A program made the position numbers and the translations under genes. Positions 1 through 10,470 of a DNA stretch of 64,000 nt are shown here, piece by piece. Positions within the stretch are counted from its first letter, which is position 1; each line of letters starts with the position of its first letter. Below the pieces are notes generated by a model that saw only the letters and a program-made list of their open reading frames with translations, had not been told where the DNA came from and searched no databases. Origin of the DNA: Arabidopsis thaliana (Eukaryota > Streptophyta > Magnoliopsida > Brassicales > Brassicaceae); contig NC_003070.9 in assembly GCF_000001735.4 (NCBI RefSeq), positions 744,001 to 808,000 of the forward strand, read 5' to 3'.

Positions 1-25
1 TACAAAATGGTGATTACATTAATAA

Positions 26-2407
26 TCAAGATAGTCCGAGCCATTTCTTGAATACTAAACCAGCTTCTCTCTTCTTGAGCTGAGACTCGCTCTGAACTTT
101 TGGAGCTTTGCCTTTATAAGCAGTCTTGTGATACTTCAAGAAGAGCATCCGATACTTGTACTTATCAACAAACATATTTTTTTTCTCCATCATCTCCACA
201 ACTTCATTAGCCCGGGAAAAAAACCCGCCTCTAACAAATGTATAAAGCACCGCATCAAGCAACTCCTGATCAAACTTCATCGATGAAGTAGCTGCAGCTA
301 TGGATTTCATTTCTCCCCATAACTCAGTGACCTCTGTGTATTTACTCCCAATGGCTGCATATCCTGTGACCATAGAATGAAAAGTTTGAGCATTTGGCGA
401 ATGCCCAAGACTTCTCATCCTCTTTAATGCCTTCTCTGCATCCTGCATCAAACCTTTCTTGCTAAAAAAATGGATCACATTGTTCCAATCATGAACACCA
501 GCATCCAAACTCTGCACTTCTCTGATTTCTCTCAAGAGTTTTGACATGAGTCCCGCCTCTGCGTTTCCTTCACATCCCTTTAAGAGCTTCTCAAATTTCT
601 GATTTCCGCCTCGTAGTATCTTCGCCTCTTTCATTTCCTTAAACACATTGAGAGCTCCATGAGTATCGTTCTGAATTACTTGAGACTGGATTAAAGCTTC
701 ATAACAGCTTGAGTCTAATTGAATCCCTGCCTTTTGAGCATCTCTAAGGAGTGATGTCACTTCTCTAGTTTGGTTTGTGTTGCAGTAAGCTTTGAGGAGC
801 GAAGAATAAACCGAAGAACCAGTTCTTACCCCAGCCATACGCATCTCGTCGAGTAGATCATGCGCCTGATCCAACATGCCTAGAGAAATACATGCGTTGA
901 TAACATTAATCAGCATCGAGTTATCACTAGAAACAGGAGAGTCTTCATGTTCTGCCTTCAACAGAAACTTTGCTAACTCCTTCATCTTTCCACTTTCCAG
1001 GAATGCCTTTGCTAATTTCACATAAATCTCTTCCGTCGGCTGCAGAACACCGCGTTCCGAGGTAATCAATTCGACTTGTACATGCAACTTAGCCAACAAT
1101 GCACCAAGAACATCCTTTGCCTCAGCTTCAAGTTTCAAAAACTTCCTGTCTCTAGAGAACTCATCATAGGGAATCATACTGTGAATAGAAACCACTCGAG
1201 TTTCGGGATTATCGTGTTCTTTAACCTCTGATCCTTTTCCAGATACTCTTTTGGTGTATAATCTACCATCATCTGCAGTATCAAATTCAAGAATGGCGGC
1301 TCCAAGTGAGTTCCTTGCTACCTTTCCTCTTCTTAGCATTTCCAAAACCATTTTCGAAGCAGATTCAAGATCCCCGAATTTTAAGTGACACATAAGCAAG
1401 CAGTTATAGAATTGCCAAAACTGAGACTCATTCAAGTTGCAAGCTTCATCTATATGCCTTTGAAGCTTCCTTAGTTCCTCTCTCCGCCCATTTCTTTCGT
1501 ATATATGAGCCATTATTACTAACAAGTTAGCATCAGCTTTAACACCGATCTTCGGTATCATATCAAGAAGCTGTTCAGCTTTTCGGGTTGTCCCAAACAA
1601 CAAACAACCCGCCAAAGCAACGTTCAACACCTGAGTATTAGGCTTCATCGCAAGCAAAGGTGCGTTGCTCTTCTTCCGTGGATCAACTCTGTTATTATGA
1701 AACAAATAACCAATCTCAAGAACCAACTCAGCAGAAAGATAACTTCCTGATCCCGCAAGAGACATATGAGCCAAAACCGCAGACCAAGCACTCACATGAG
1801 GATACTCTTCTGTCTCAACTAGCTTCCTCAAGATCGTTGATGCAGGAACAGCCATACCTGACTTGGCAAGAGCCAAGGAGAGATATAGAAGAGGTTCCTT
1901 CTCCAGCAAATTCTGTTTACCCTCCTCATAGGCTTGTTCCACTAAACTGTAACCCTTTTGTAGCCAGTTGGAATCAAGACTCTCAGCAAAACAAACCACA
2001 ACATTGTTAACAACAGATTTTCGCGGAAACCCTTCCATTTGCATATGTTGTTCAAACAATCTCCAAGCTTCATCACATCTATGTTCATCAACTGCAATTT
2101 GAATTTCTTCATTGAGTTTAGCAGGATCTCTGGCTTGAAGCAGTATAGATCCAGAAATGCTTGAAATTGCTTCTCTTCTATGGATAGACCATACATCGAA
2201 TCTGGTACTAGTACGAAACCTAGTTAACACACTGAGGTATTTTGCATTAGACAGAACAGCTTTACCCGCCAAACCATGTTGTAAAGAAGCTTGAGATTGA
2301 GTACCTGTAACTTCAATGGCGTGAATAAGAACTCCACGAAACAAAGAACTCAAACGACACTGGTGGAGTGAAACAGGCTGAAGCTTAGTTTTCCTCAATG
2401 AAAACAT
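26..2407 (-). CDS. P-class pentatricopeptide repeat (PPR) protein, organellar
   Basis: Single-exon 793-aa reading frame, starting at the first ATG and ending in TGA. Degenerate 35-residue helical hairpins are visible through most of the protein, clearest around residues 490-610 and 640-690, with the typical pattern of a small residue, two amphipathic helices and a D/N-containing linker. I see no E or DYW extension, so it is a P-class protein. The first 35 residues are rich in Arg, Ser and Leu and nearly free of acidic residues, as expected of a mitochondrial or plastid targeting peptide. PPR proteins of this class bind organellar transcripts and act in processing, stability or translation; the target cannot be read from sequence. 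The neighbouring LTP gene is divergent. I believe this is At1g03100. Confidence 0.93.
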   Translation of the reverse strand: MFSLRKTKLQPVSLHQCRLSSLFRGVLIHAIEVTGTQSQASLQHGLAGKAVLSNAKYLSVLTRFRTSTRFDVWSIHRREAISSISGSILLQARDPAKLNEEIQIAVDEHRCDEAWRLFEQHMQMEGFPRKSVVNNVVVCFAESLDSNWLQKGYSLVEQAYEEGKQNLLEKEPLLYLSLALAKSGMAVPASTILRKLVETEEYPHVSAWSAVLAHMSLAGSGSYLSAELVLEIGYLFHNNRVDPRKKSNAPLLAMKPNTQVLNVALAGCLLFGTTRKAEQLLDMIPKIGVKADANLLVIMAHIYERNGRREELRKLQRHIDEACNLNESQFWQFYNCLLMCHLKFGDLESASKMVLEMLRRGKVARNSLGAAILEFDTADDGRLYTKRVSGKGSEVKEHDNPETRVVSIHSMIPYDEFSRDRKFLKLEAEAKDVLGALLAKLHVQVELITSERGVLQPTEEIYVKLAKAFLESGKMKELAKFLLKAEHEDSPVSSDNSMLINVINACISLGMLDQAHDLLDEMRMAGVRTGSSVYSSLLKAYCNTNQTREVTSLLRDAQKAGIQLDSSCYEALIQSQVIQNDTHGALNVFKEMKEAKILRGGNQKFEKLLKGCEGNAEAGLMSKLLREIREVQSLDAGVHDWNNVIHFFSKKGLMQDAEKALKRMRSLGHSPNAQTFHSMVTGYAAIGSKYTEVTELWGEMKSIAAATSSMKFDQELLDAVLYTFVRGGFFSRANEVVEMMEKKNMFVDKYKYRMLFLKYHKTAYKGKAPKVQSESQLKKREAGLVFKKWLGLS

Positions 2408-3218
2408 TGAAAGATCTTATTTTTCTTCGTCAATTCGTTAAGACCAATTTGAAGCTCCTCGGCTGGTATGAGGATTTGATGAAAACTGTTTCCCAGTTTC
2501 ATTTAGACATTTCGTCGAACACTTGGTGCGTGAACTGAACCAGCAAGCTTTGAGCACTAACGTGAGATTAGGAGAAAAAGACAAAAGCTTTCTTGAGAAG
2601 ACGATGGGTCTTTGACCGTTGATGATGGCAGGTGCGAAGAACCACTAAACCCTAATCACTATTCACTAATCACTATAGCCAGAAGAAACTTGTAAATTTT
2701 GCTTAACCGAAAAATATCAAGTGTTGACAAAAAGAGAAAAGAAAAATAAGTAAAGTAATAATATTCTAAGGAATTTGTCAAATTGAGTATCACTATATCA
2801 TATACTGTCATAGTAAATGGTCCTTATCTAGCAAAAAATTTATTGTTAGTTAGAACCAAACCATGCTTATTTATAACATTTCATAAGATTAAGCTTTTTA
2901 CTAATCTTGGGTTGGTTTCATTAAATTCTATGATAGCATTTTTGGTTTAACAATACGCATAAACATAAGTTAATCCAAAATGCAATGCATAGTTTCAGAT
3001 TTATCAATAGGGTTGGTTTCATTAAATTCTATATAGTAACATTTTTGGTAACAAATACGAATAAACACACAATTTCATCCAAAACCTAATGCAAAAATTC
3101 AGGTTTATCCATAATCCTTCTTAACAAATTAGCCCCCTCAAACCTTTCTATAAGTATATCACCACATGACTACTAATAATATCCCATACAAAATCCCAAA
3201 GCTTAAAGATAACCCCAA
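2408..3218. promoter_or_regulatory. Divergent spacer between PPR and LTP genes
   Basis: About 0.8 kb with no coding potential. It holds the 5' leader of the PPR gene on its left side and the LTP promoter on its right, with a TATA box (TATAAGTATA) at 3149-3158, about 60 bp before the LTP start codon. The middle contains a roughly 101-bp tandem duplication, listed separately. Confidence 0.6.
2909..3110. repeat. Diverged ~101-bp tandem duplication
   Basis: Two head-to-tail copies begin with the same 22-23 bases (GGGTTGGTTTCATTAAATTC and onward) at 2909 and 3010, 101 bp apart. The rest of each unit (poly-T-rich stretch, AATACG-ATAAACA, CCAAAA-CTAATGCA) is recognisable with many substitutions and small gaps. 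The duplication lies directly upstream of the LTP promoter. Confidence 0.7.
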
Positions 3219-3955
3219 ATGATTCTTGCAATATTAGCCCTTGTAATAGCCACCTTTCTATACGGTGGAGCCACCACGGTCCAAGCTGGATGCAGAGACA
3301 CTCTGACCAGCCTTTCCCCTTGTCTTTATTACCTCAACGGTGGCTCATCGTCACCTTCTTGGAGTTGTTGTCGTCAATTTTCCACGGTGGTTCAATCTTC
3401 ACCGGAATGTTTGTGCTCAGTGGTTAATAGCAACGAAAGCTCATTTTATGGGTTCAAATTTAACCGGACTTTGGCTCTCAATCTCCCTACCGCTTGCAAT
3501 GTTCAAACTCCATCACCTAGCCTGTGTAACAGTAAGAAACTTAATTATTCTAACAATATACACTTCAAAAATATATGTTTGTTGATCCAAATTTTTTGTG
3601 GTTTATAATATAATGGTATAGCCGGTGGTAACGTACCAACCACGTTGCCGGCGAATACTCCTGTAGGTTCACCTCGAAGTGCTCCTTCACCGTCAGGTAC
3701 CACGTCTCCGGCGAATACACCATCAGGTTCACCACAAATACCTCAATACACACTTCATAATATATTTATCTTCTTAAGAATTGTGCTTTTGGAAAATAGA
3801 CTGTTAGAAAACAATAAAATTCATATTTTGTGTTTAATCGATGAAACTTGTAAACAGGATCGAAGAAGTTTCCATTGAGTAATGAAAGCTCGTCCAAGAG
3901 CAATGTGATCATCTTGTCTTTCGTATCCATAGCTCTGGTCCTCGCTATAATATGA
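3219..3955 (+). CDS. GPI-anchored non-specific lipid transfer protein (LTPG type)
   Basis: Deduced CDS join(3219..3531, 3622..3726, 3858..3955), about 171 aa. A hydrophobic signal peptide covers residues 1-23. The eight-cysteine scaffold follows in full: C25, C35, C50-C51, C64-x-C66, C93, C103. Exon 2 encodes a Pro/Ser/Thr/Gly-rich linker likely to be O-glycosylated. Exon 3 encodes a Ser-rich segment with SNESSS, a plausible GPI omega region, then a C-terminal hydrophobic tail ending in LVLAII. The family carries lipids in its cavity at the cell surface and contributes to cuticle, suberin or defence. The third exon lies outside the longest open frame and is easily missed. Three candidate exon-2 donors (3667, 3697, 3727) all keep the frame; I chose the last. 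I believe this is At1g03103. Confidence 0.85.
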
Positions 3956-4073
3956 ATCTCAGATCTTCTTTTTATTTTACTTTTTTTTAACCAATTTATG
4001 TCTCCATGTAATATTTGTAGTGCTTCCTCAATGTATTTGAAATTCATAAAATTCATATTGTACGTTGAAAGTC

Positions 4074-5040
4074 TTTCATACTTGTTTTTTTTTTTTTTTT
4101 TCCTCTGAAACTGCAGTTTTATTGAAATAATAATACATAACATCACACCCAATTACATAAACATCAAAGACAACTTTCAACGAAGCCCAAACAAGAGGCC
4201 CAAGAAAGGATAAACTCAAGAACGTGTCTCATCGATGGGGATAAGTTGAGGATACGTGTTTATTTCACATCCTTCACCGCATGCAGAGATTCCAAATCCA
4301 GTGAATCAGAATACGTTGCCGGAACTACAACCGATTACGAATTCTTCTTTTTTTCTCACTGATAATGATAATAATGGATTACAGAACAAATCAATCTACT
4401 AATCTCAAATGATTGATAGATTCATAAGAAAACCATCGTAATCATGAAATAAGATGTAGAGATTGAAGTAATCCACCCTTGATAATATAAGTGAATCTCT
4501 GAATATTTTTATAAGCAGCAAAAGGGAATCGAAATTTAAGATGGAAATGAGTTTTTAACCAAACCTTAGACGCAGGTAACATAAGCTGTCGTAAATCCGA
4601 TGGATCCAACGTTTTTGTGTGGAAGTGAAAACCACACATCGTTAGAAAACCATCAGATCCAAAAGCAAAATCTCAATGGATGAAGTATATTATGGCAAAA
4701 GAGAATAGATTTGGCGCATACGAAACTCTCCCGATTCAACAATCCTAGAAGCCATAGTCTTCAACATCAAGCTTTTGTATGAGCAAAAGGACATGGCAAT
4801 AGAAAGCCATGTTAACGGTAAGAACACAGCAACGAAAAAGCTGTGTTGACGGCAAGAACACGACAACGGAGAAGTCGTGTTGACGGCTAACTAACAGCAG
4901 AACCGGACTTCATCCGAGTATAAACTCCGGTAAAAACAAACCGGACGGAGATAACATATAAGAACCTCTCTCTCTGAAAAATATTAGGGAGAGAAGAGAG
5001 AGAAGTCAACCAACCAATCGAGTTTCGAATTTCCTACTTG
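4074..5040 (-). mobile_element. Non-coding retroposon, Sadhu-like (body 4085-5029)
   Basis: Read on the minus strand, the unit ends in AATAAA (4118-4123 on the plus strand), 16 nt, then a run of 17 A (plus-strand T run 4085-4101), exactly like a reverse-transcribed polyadenylated RNA. It is bounded by near-identical 11-mers TTTCATACTTG (4074-4084) and TTTCCTACTTG (5030-5040), 10 of 11 matching, a likely target-site duplication. The body is about 945 bp and has no long reading frame. That length, the poly(A) end and the absence of coding fit the Arabidopsis Sadhu retroposons, which depend on LINE machinery. A processed pseudogene of an unrecognised gene is the alternative. The mismatch in the duplication points to some age. 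Confidence 0.55.
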
Positions 5041-5358
5041 GTTATAAAGATTAAAACATACGAAAACAGAATCTTTATTGGAATAAATCGAAAGCAGGAA
5101 ATATAGTCCAATGGGCCCATAAGGTTTCGACTTCCGGCCCAACTATGGTTGAAACCCAGTCTTACGAGTAGTACCAAACAAACACTAACACGCTCAATTT
5201 CTTAACTCTAATGAGAAAACGATTAGACTAACATCCAAACAATCCAAATACATAAAATCGATTTTGTTGTTTGTGCTTTTGTGGCGGCTTTTTTTCACGA
5301 ACTGCTTTAAACCCTAAAAACTCCAACCTTTGTTCTCTGTGTAACAACAACAACAACA
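5041..5358 (+). promoter_or_regulatory. TRM82 promoter and leader with site II elements and telo-box
   Basis: GGCCCA-type site II elements lie at 5112-5119 (TGGGCCCA, palindromic) and 5136-5141. A telo-box AAACCCTAA lies at 5309-5317 and a CAACAA-rich leader runs to the start codon. Site II plus telo-box is the usual promoter pair of plant translation and ribosome-biogenesis genes (TCP and Pur-alpha binding), which suits a tRNA-modification factor. Confidence 0.65.
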
Positions 5359-7796
5359 ATGCAGGAAGAATCTCACATCGAAGAAGTTGAAATCCAAAAC
5401 AAACTCGAAGTTGCTCCTGCATTGATTTCCGTTCATCCATCTCAGAAATCTGTCGCTGTCGCTGTCGGCTCGGATCTTCGTATTTTCGATCTTATGTAAG
5501 TTCATTGCCTCCTTCATAATCAAATTCGAACATGTCTCTTCATAGATTGGTTTGTTTTGAAAGGATAATTAGACTTGCTATTGACTTGGGTTCAGACATC
5601 GGAACCTTGAAACTTCTCTTCGTGTGGCTTTGTGAAATTTAACAAGTTTTTGACGAATTTTGTTATGGTGCTTTAAAGCTGATTCAATTGAATTTTAATC
5701 ACCAATACAAATGTGTTAAACTTGGAATAGAGGAATGTTTAGTTTATCTAGTTAACCGATTGCTTTAAATGTTTAAATTGACAGAGAGAATTGCCCAGTT
5801 AGTTTGGTGGATGAATCTGATGGGCCTATCCGTAAGGAATCCATTAGAGCTATTCGGTACAGTACAAGTGGCAAGCTCTTTGTGTCCGCAGGCGATGACA
5901 AGCTTGTCAAGATTTGGTCCGCAGATTCTTGGCGCTGTCTTAACACAGTGTAAGTTAGTTACTACATATCGTAATAATTACTATGATTAATTGGTGGTCC
6001 ATTTTTAGTTTTAGTTTTCACGCATTGTGTTTCTAGCATTGCAATTCCCTCTTTATCCAAAACAGACTCTATGCTTATCTCATGTTTCTTAAGCTTATAA
6101 TATCATATTAATGGCAGATGTTCTGAGAAAAGAGTTAGCGCAGTTGCTATAAGTAGTGATGACTCACATGTTTGCTATGCGGACAAGTTTGGTGTTGTAT
6201 GGGTGATTGAGCTGGATGGGATCAATGACGGTAAAACTTTACCTAGTAAGAAGGGTGCGCTGCTGCTTTCCCATTATTGTAGTATTATTACTAGCCTGGT
6301 AAGATAAAGTTTTGTCAATAGGCCTTTCTTATATGTTGTCTCGTTTTTTTTGCATGATGAAAAGCTGAAGTTTTAACTTACTATGTCACTCATTCTGATC
6401 TGTTCTTGTTCATAGGAGTTTTCCCCAGATGGTAGATATATTCTTAGTGCAGACCGGGACTTTAAGATAAGGGTAAGCTAGTCTAATCCACTAATGCACA
6501 ATGTCATACCTTTCTTGCTCAGATTGGTCTTATAGTGATTCTGTTTGCCATCACAGGTGACTGTTTTTCCCAAGAAGCCTCTAGAAGGGGCTCATGAAAT
6601 ACAGAGTTTTTGTCTTGGACATTCAGAGTAAGTTAGAGTTTAAAGCAACATCTAATCTGATCCCAAATATTCTGTTTGCATTCTTAATGTTTGGTTTCTA
6701 CGATATTTATCAGAGTGTTGTTTACAAAATGGAAGATTGTAAACAAAGCTGAGAGTATTGAACAGTTCCATTAACATTATCTTAAACCTTAATAGGTTCA
6801 TTACCTGCACAGCATTTGTCAGCACTCCAGAGCTTACTCAGGGATACCTCATGTCTGGAAGTGGAGATTCAACTGTAAGTGATCTTAAAGTCTATATCTC
6901 CAGTTCTTACGACCAGTGAGTGATGCTTGACTCCTTGCTAATGTTGTTAATTTCAGGTTCGACTGTGGGACATTACATCTGGGTCTCTTCTCGACACATG
7001 TGAAGTTAGTACAGTGGTAGAAATTTCGATCCTTATTACATTCATCTGCAAATTTATCTTTATATATCTGGTTGTGTATCTTTTTAGCGTTAGTGATTTC
7101 TGTTTGTGCGTATTTGAAGGCAGGACATGCAGAGTCTAATGAAAATGAGTCGCCGACCCAAGTCACAGTTACTGACATATGCGCTATCCCGAATTCGTCT
7201 CTTGCAGCAGTGGCAATTCAAAGGCAAGTCTAATATTTTAGCCCACATACGTTTCGTTTAAATCAGATGTTTGATCCTCTATTAATGTAAATGCAGCTTT
7301 CAAGGAATATTCTTGTTAAGCTGTGATTTGACAGCACATACTCTCTCTATCACAAAGGTATGAATCCTGTTAGCAAATCCAGTAAAATCAACAAAACAAT
7401 TATATAACCGGGTAAATAATCTTGTAGGTGATAAAAATCCCTGGAGAAAGTTTCATTCCTACAAGTATAGCTGTAAGTGCATCTTCAAGATTACTATGGA
7501 TGGTATCAGGAGCCTCAAACCTGCCTGGTTCGAACCATCCTGGTTTTTCAAGGGTTCGGGTCATCTCTTGCCTTGAGACCGAATCATCTTCAATACTTGA
7601 AGACGAGCAGATTCCAGGAGGGACCAAACTATTGGAGCAATTACAAGGTAAAGTTACAATAGAAGAGAGTGTAATGAGTGCTGCGGCAGAAGCTGTGAGA
7701 GCGGCAATGTCCAGCCTTTTGATGAAGAAGCAATACTCTGAAGAGAAGAGAGAGTTCAGAAAAAGAACCAGAAATGATAAGAAAACCACACGATGA
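5359..7796 (+). CDS. TRM82: tRNA (guanine-N7)-methyltransferase non-catalytic subunit, WD40 (TRM82/WDR4)
   Basis: Ten exons: 5359-5495, 5785-5949, 6118-6298, 6416-6472, 6557-6627, 6796-6874, 6957-7016, 7120-7223, 7297-7357, 7428-7796; 427 aa. WD-type repeats are clear, for example the FVSAGDDKLVKIW block in exon 2, FSPDGRYILSADRDFKI in exon 4, LMSGSGDSTVRLWD across exons 6-7 and GILLLSCDLTAHTLSI in exon 9. The family forms the beta-propeller that stabilises the catalytic TRM8/METTL1 subunit for m7G46 formation in tRNA. Intron 8 (7224-7296) starts with GC (AAAG|GCAAGT); the nearby GT gives an immediate stop, so the GC donor is required. The start is the first ATG after the telo-box leader. I believe this is At1g03110. 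Confidence 0.93.
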
Positions 7797-8270
7797 TTGC
7801 ATTTTGCCAAATTGTTTTTTTTTTAGGCTTATTATCTTCTGTTTTTCTGTGACTCTCTCGTTGTATCTTGATCATTATGTTACCGTTATAATTTCTCTGT
7901 TACTATTTCAAAATTTTTATTTATTCAAGCATGTACTAGTACAATTTGATGACTTTTGTGTTTAATTAAAAAAAAAAAATCTCAAAATAAAATTTAAGTA
8001 GGGCTCATATAATTTTTTAAGGTCCACATCAATTTAACTAACCAATCAAAAGAAAAATTAGCAAAATCAAAAATACCTTTTTTGTTAATTCAAATCCAAA
8101 AAGGTCGATCCATGTCATCAACATGCGGCAAAGACAAGTGTGGAGTTAAACATCCACGTGTCAAACAGACATCGAAAATAAACAGAGAAGCTCCTACTTT
8201 CAAGATCCAAAATCCCATTAATAACAAACCAAAGAAGCTCCGAAGCCTCGAATAAAAACAAAACAAAGCA
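7797..8270 (+). promoter_or_regulatory. RAB28 promoter, with ABA-response element
   Basis: Spacer holding the TRM82 3' end and the RAB28 promoter. A G-box/ABRE core, CCACGTGTC, sits at 8154-8162, about 110 bp before the RAB28 start codon. This is the binding site of ABI5/ABF bZIP factors and fits an ABA- and seed-regulated LEA gene. An A-rich tract lies at 7970-7980. No other gene is visible. Confidence 0.65.
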
Positions 8271-9140
8271 ATGGCACAGCATCAGCATTCTCCTCAAAGG
8301 CCAAGAGATCAGGACAACACACGGCCACATGATCAATACGGCATCGTTTTCAGCGTCTCCGGTGATGACGTGGCAAGAAAGCAAGGCGATAGTTTCTCTC
8401 AACCTGACCCAACGGTTGCGACGATGGGATCCGTAGACACGGTTACGATTGGGGAGGCTTTGGAGGCTACAGCTTTGTCTCTTGGAGATAAGCCTGTCGA
8501 CCGTAGAGACGCAGCTGCGATTCAAGCCGCCGAAACTAGAGCCACCGGTGAGTCTAAGGGTCGACCCGGTGGTCTTGCAGTAGCGGCTCAGGCGGCTGCT
8601 ACTACTAATGAACAGACGGTGTCGGAGGAAGACAAAGTGAATATAGCAGATATTCTCACAGTAATGACATTTTTATAATTTTGCTTTATTTCGATAACTG
8701 CAGAAACATAAGGTAGAGGAGAGATTATTGTGGGATATTGAAATCAATGTAGTGATTGTAAATTTCATATTAGCCTAGATAGATTAGTTTAAGTTCCGGT
8801 CCAAAATTTCAGAGTAGCTAGTCTAGGTACAACAGATATTGTTGGAAATGATTTGTGACTATTTCTATCGCTAACATCGAGATGGATTCAATATGATGGA
8901 GTTTTTGGTTTGTTTGTTTCTATTAGTGTTTCATTCTAAAAGTCCAATAAATTGGTGCATTCGGATTGTTGGGTTGTGTAGGATGCGGCGGAGAGGCTTC
9001 CCGGAGACAAGGTGGTGACAAGTGAAGATGCGGAGGCAGTGGTTGGAGCGGAACTTAGAAGCAGTTCAGAGATGAAGACAACTCCTGGTGGTGTCGCAGA
9101 TTCCATGTCGGCAGGGGCAAGGCTCAATCAACAACTCTAG
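8271..9140 (+). CDS. RAB28: Seed maturation protein-domain LEA protein, RAB28 type
   Basis: Two exons, 8271-8660 and 8982-9140, 182 aa, joined at CTCACA|gtaatg. The protein is hydrophilic, Ala/Glu/Thr-rich and short of Cys and aromatics. It contains SMP-type repeats: TIGEALEATALSLGDKPVDRRDAAAIQAAE in exon 1 and VNIADILT-DAAERLPGDKVVTSEDAEAV across the splice, followed by GG-VADSMSAGARLNQQL. Group LEA/SMP proteins accumulate in late embryogenesis and protect cells during desiccation; maize and Arabidopsis RAB28 are ABA-inducible and found in nucleus and nucleolus. The ABRE upstream supports this regulation. A 135-codon frame on the opposite strand over exon 1 is a shadow. I believe this is At1g03120. 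Confidence 0.92.
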
Positions 9141-9527
9141 CTAAGTTTCTTGGGACATTAATGAAGTTGTACATGAAGGAATAAAAGAGAGGTGTTTTCT
9201 CTATCAAGTGGCTCCTTTATGATGTTTATAGAAATTCTCAGATAACTCATATAATCTCTGGTTGCAAGAATTTTACTTCGTGATATAAAAATGGCTGACC
9301 ATTAGTAAACCCTGTCCCAAGTAATGGACTTTTTTTTTGTCTTTCTCAAACTAGAGAATTTCACTTACCACATGATATGGTATCACTCGATCGACAAAAC
9401 CAAAACAAAGCTGCTTGAAAAGTTCAAAGAGTTGTTATAACATCCGCAAGATTTTACATGTAGTGTGATCCCTTTTTAAATTTGTTTTGTTTGTCTAGCA
9501 TTATTATATAAAATACGAATTAAAATC
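9141..9527. other. Convergent 3' spacer between RAB28 and PSAD
   Basis: 387 bp between two genes that point at each other. It carries the two 3' untranslated regions; I see no reading frame, RNA gene or repeat in it. Confidence 0.5.
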
Positions 9528-10142
9528 TTACAAATCATAAGATTGTTTCCCAGTGAATTTAACCTCAATGGGACTAACATTTTTACCGATGGATCTCATG
9601 TTTAGTCCAACACCTTCTCTTCCTGGATTCGCTTTCTCTGGATAAACTCCATCTTTCGGGTGAAGATATTGAACCTCTCCGTTAGGGAACACTCTGTAAA
9701 ACTGGTAAGTGATCTTGTACTTTGACCTCAACCTCGTACCTAAAGCCAAACACTGTTCTTTCCTCGCCAGTTTCAATAGATTCGGTCCTTCTCTCATTAT
9801 CGCAGCTCCTCCTGTTGGCATCTCAAAGATTTGTTCTTTCGGTGAGTTCCATGTGATCACGTAAAATTCCTCTACTTGTGCTTTACGGAGGAGACCTCCT
9901 GTGCTTCCGGCGAAGATTGGTGATGGTGTGTTTGGGTCTAGCTGCGGGGGAGTGAATCCAACTGGAGCTTCTTTCACGGCTGGGGCAGCAGAGGAGGACT
10001 CTGTTTTCTCGGCGCGGATGGCGGTTTTGGTGAAGGAGAGAGACTTGGGACGGTGGCTTGATGAGAAGAGGTGGAGTTTCTTGACGGCGGAAGTAGTGGT
10101 TGTTATGGCGGGGCTGAAGATTCCGGCGGCTTGAGTTGCCAT
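9528..10142 (-). CDS. PSAD2: Photosystem I reaction centre subunit II (PsaD), plastid precursor
   Basis: Intronless 204-aa frame. Residues 1 to about 45 are a Ser/Thr/Lys-rich, acid-poor plastid transit peptide beginning MATQAAG. The mature protein starts in an Ala/Pro/Glu-rich segment and then carries the conserved PsaD body: [65 protein letters not shown] and the [22 protein letters not shown] block. PsaD is the stromal subunit that docks ferredoxin. Arabidopsis has two PsaD genes; locus order makes this PSAD2 (At1g03130), an inference from position. The spacer upstream contains a GATAAG I-box, as in many light-regulated genes. Confidence 0.95.
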
Positions 10143-10470
10143 AGTTTCTTCTGTTTTCTCTGAATCTTTCTCTGTGGAGTAAATGGATAGAGATGAAATG
10201 GCTTAATAGAATCTGACAACGAGAGGGTAGATGAGAATCGAACATTTTGGGATAAGGTGATCATACCATTTGGACCAATAAGGTTCCAAGATTCGATTCT
10301 CCTCTTACCCTTACTAGATCTTTAGGCCATGTCGTTTTATGAGTTTGGATATGTTTCCCACATGCCACATAAGACTAGACAATCAGGTCAACGTTTTAAA
10401 TAGACGATAATACAGAGTCAACGTTTTGATACAAAAATAAAAACACAACAAAGCAGAAAACACAGTAAGA
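10143..10470 (-). promoter_or_regulatory. PSAD2 promoter and leader / PRP18 3' end
   Basis: 328-bp spacer between two minus-strand genes. It contains the 5' leader and promoter of PSAD2, with GATAAG (I-box core) at about 10251-10256 and a GGACCAATAAGG (CCAAT-containing) stretch near 10271. The right end is the PRP18 3' untranslated region. Confidence 0.5.

Noticed and set aside
3766-4152. 128-codon minus-strand frame with a Lys run
   Set aside because: The Lys run is the retroposon poly(A) tail read as protein, and the rest crosses the LTP third exon on the opposite strand.
7120-7223. Alternative acceptor 5 nt downstream for TRM82 exon 8 (GGCAG|GACATG)
   Set aside because: That frame stays open for this exon but loses the propeller pattern AGHAE-VTVTDICAIPNSSLAAVAIQ and does not continue into exon 9.
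8118-8525. 135-codon minus-strand frame opposite RAB28 exon 1
   Set aside because: It lies fully over a clear LEA exon, has no family features and reflects the GC-rich codon use of the real gene.
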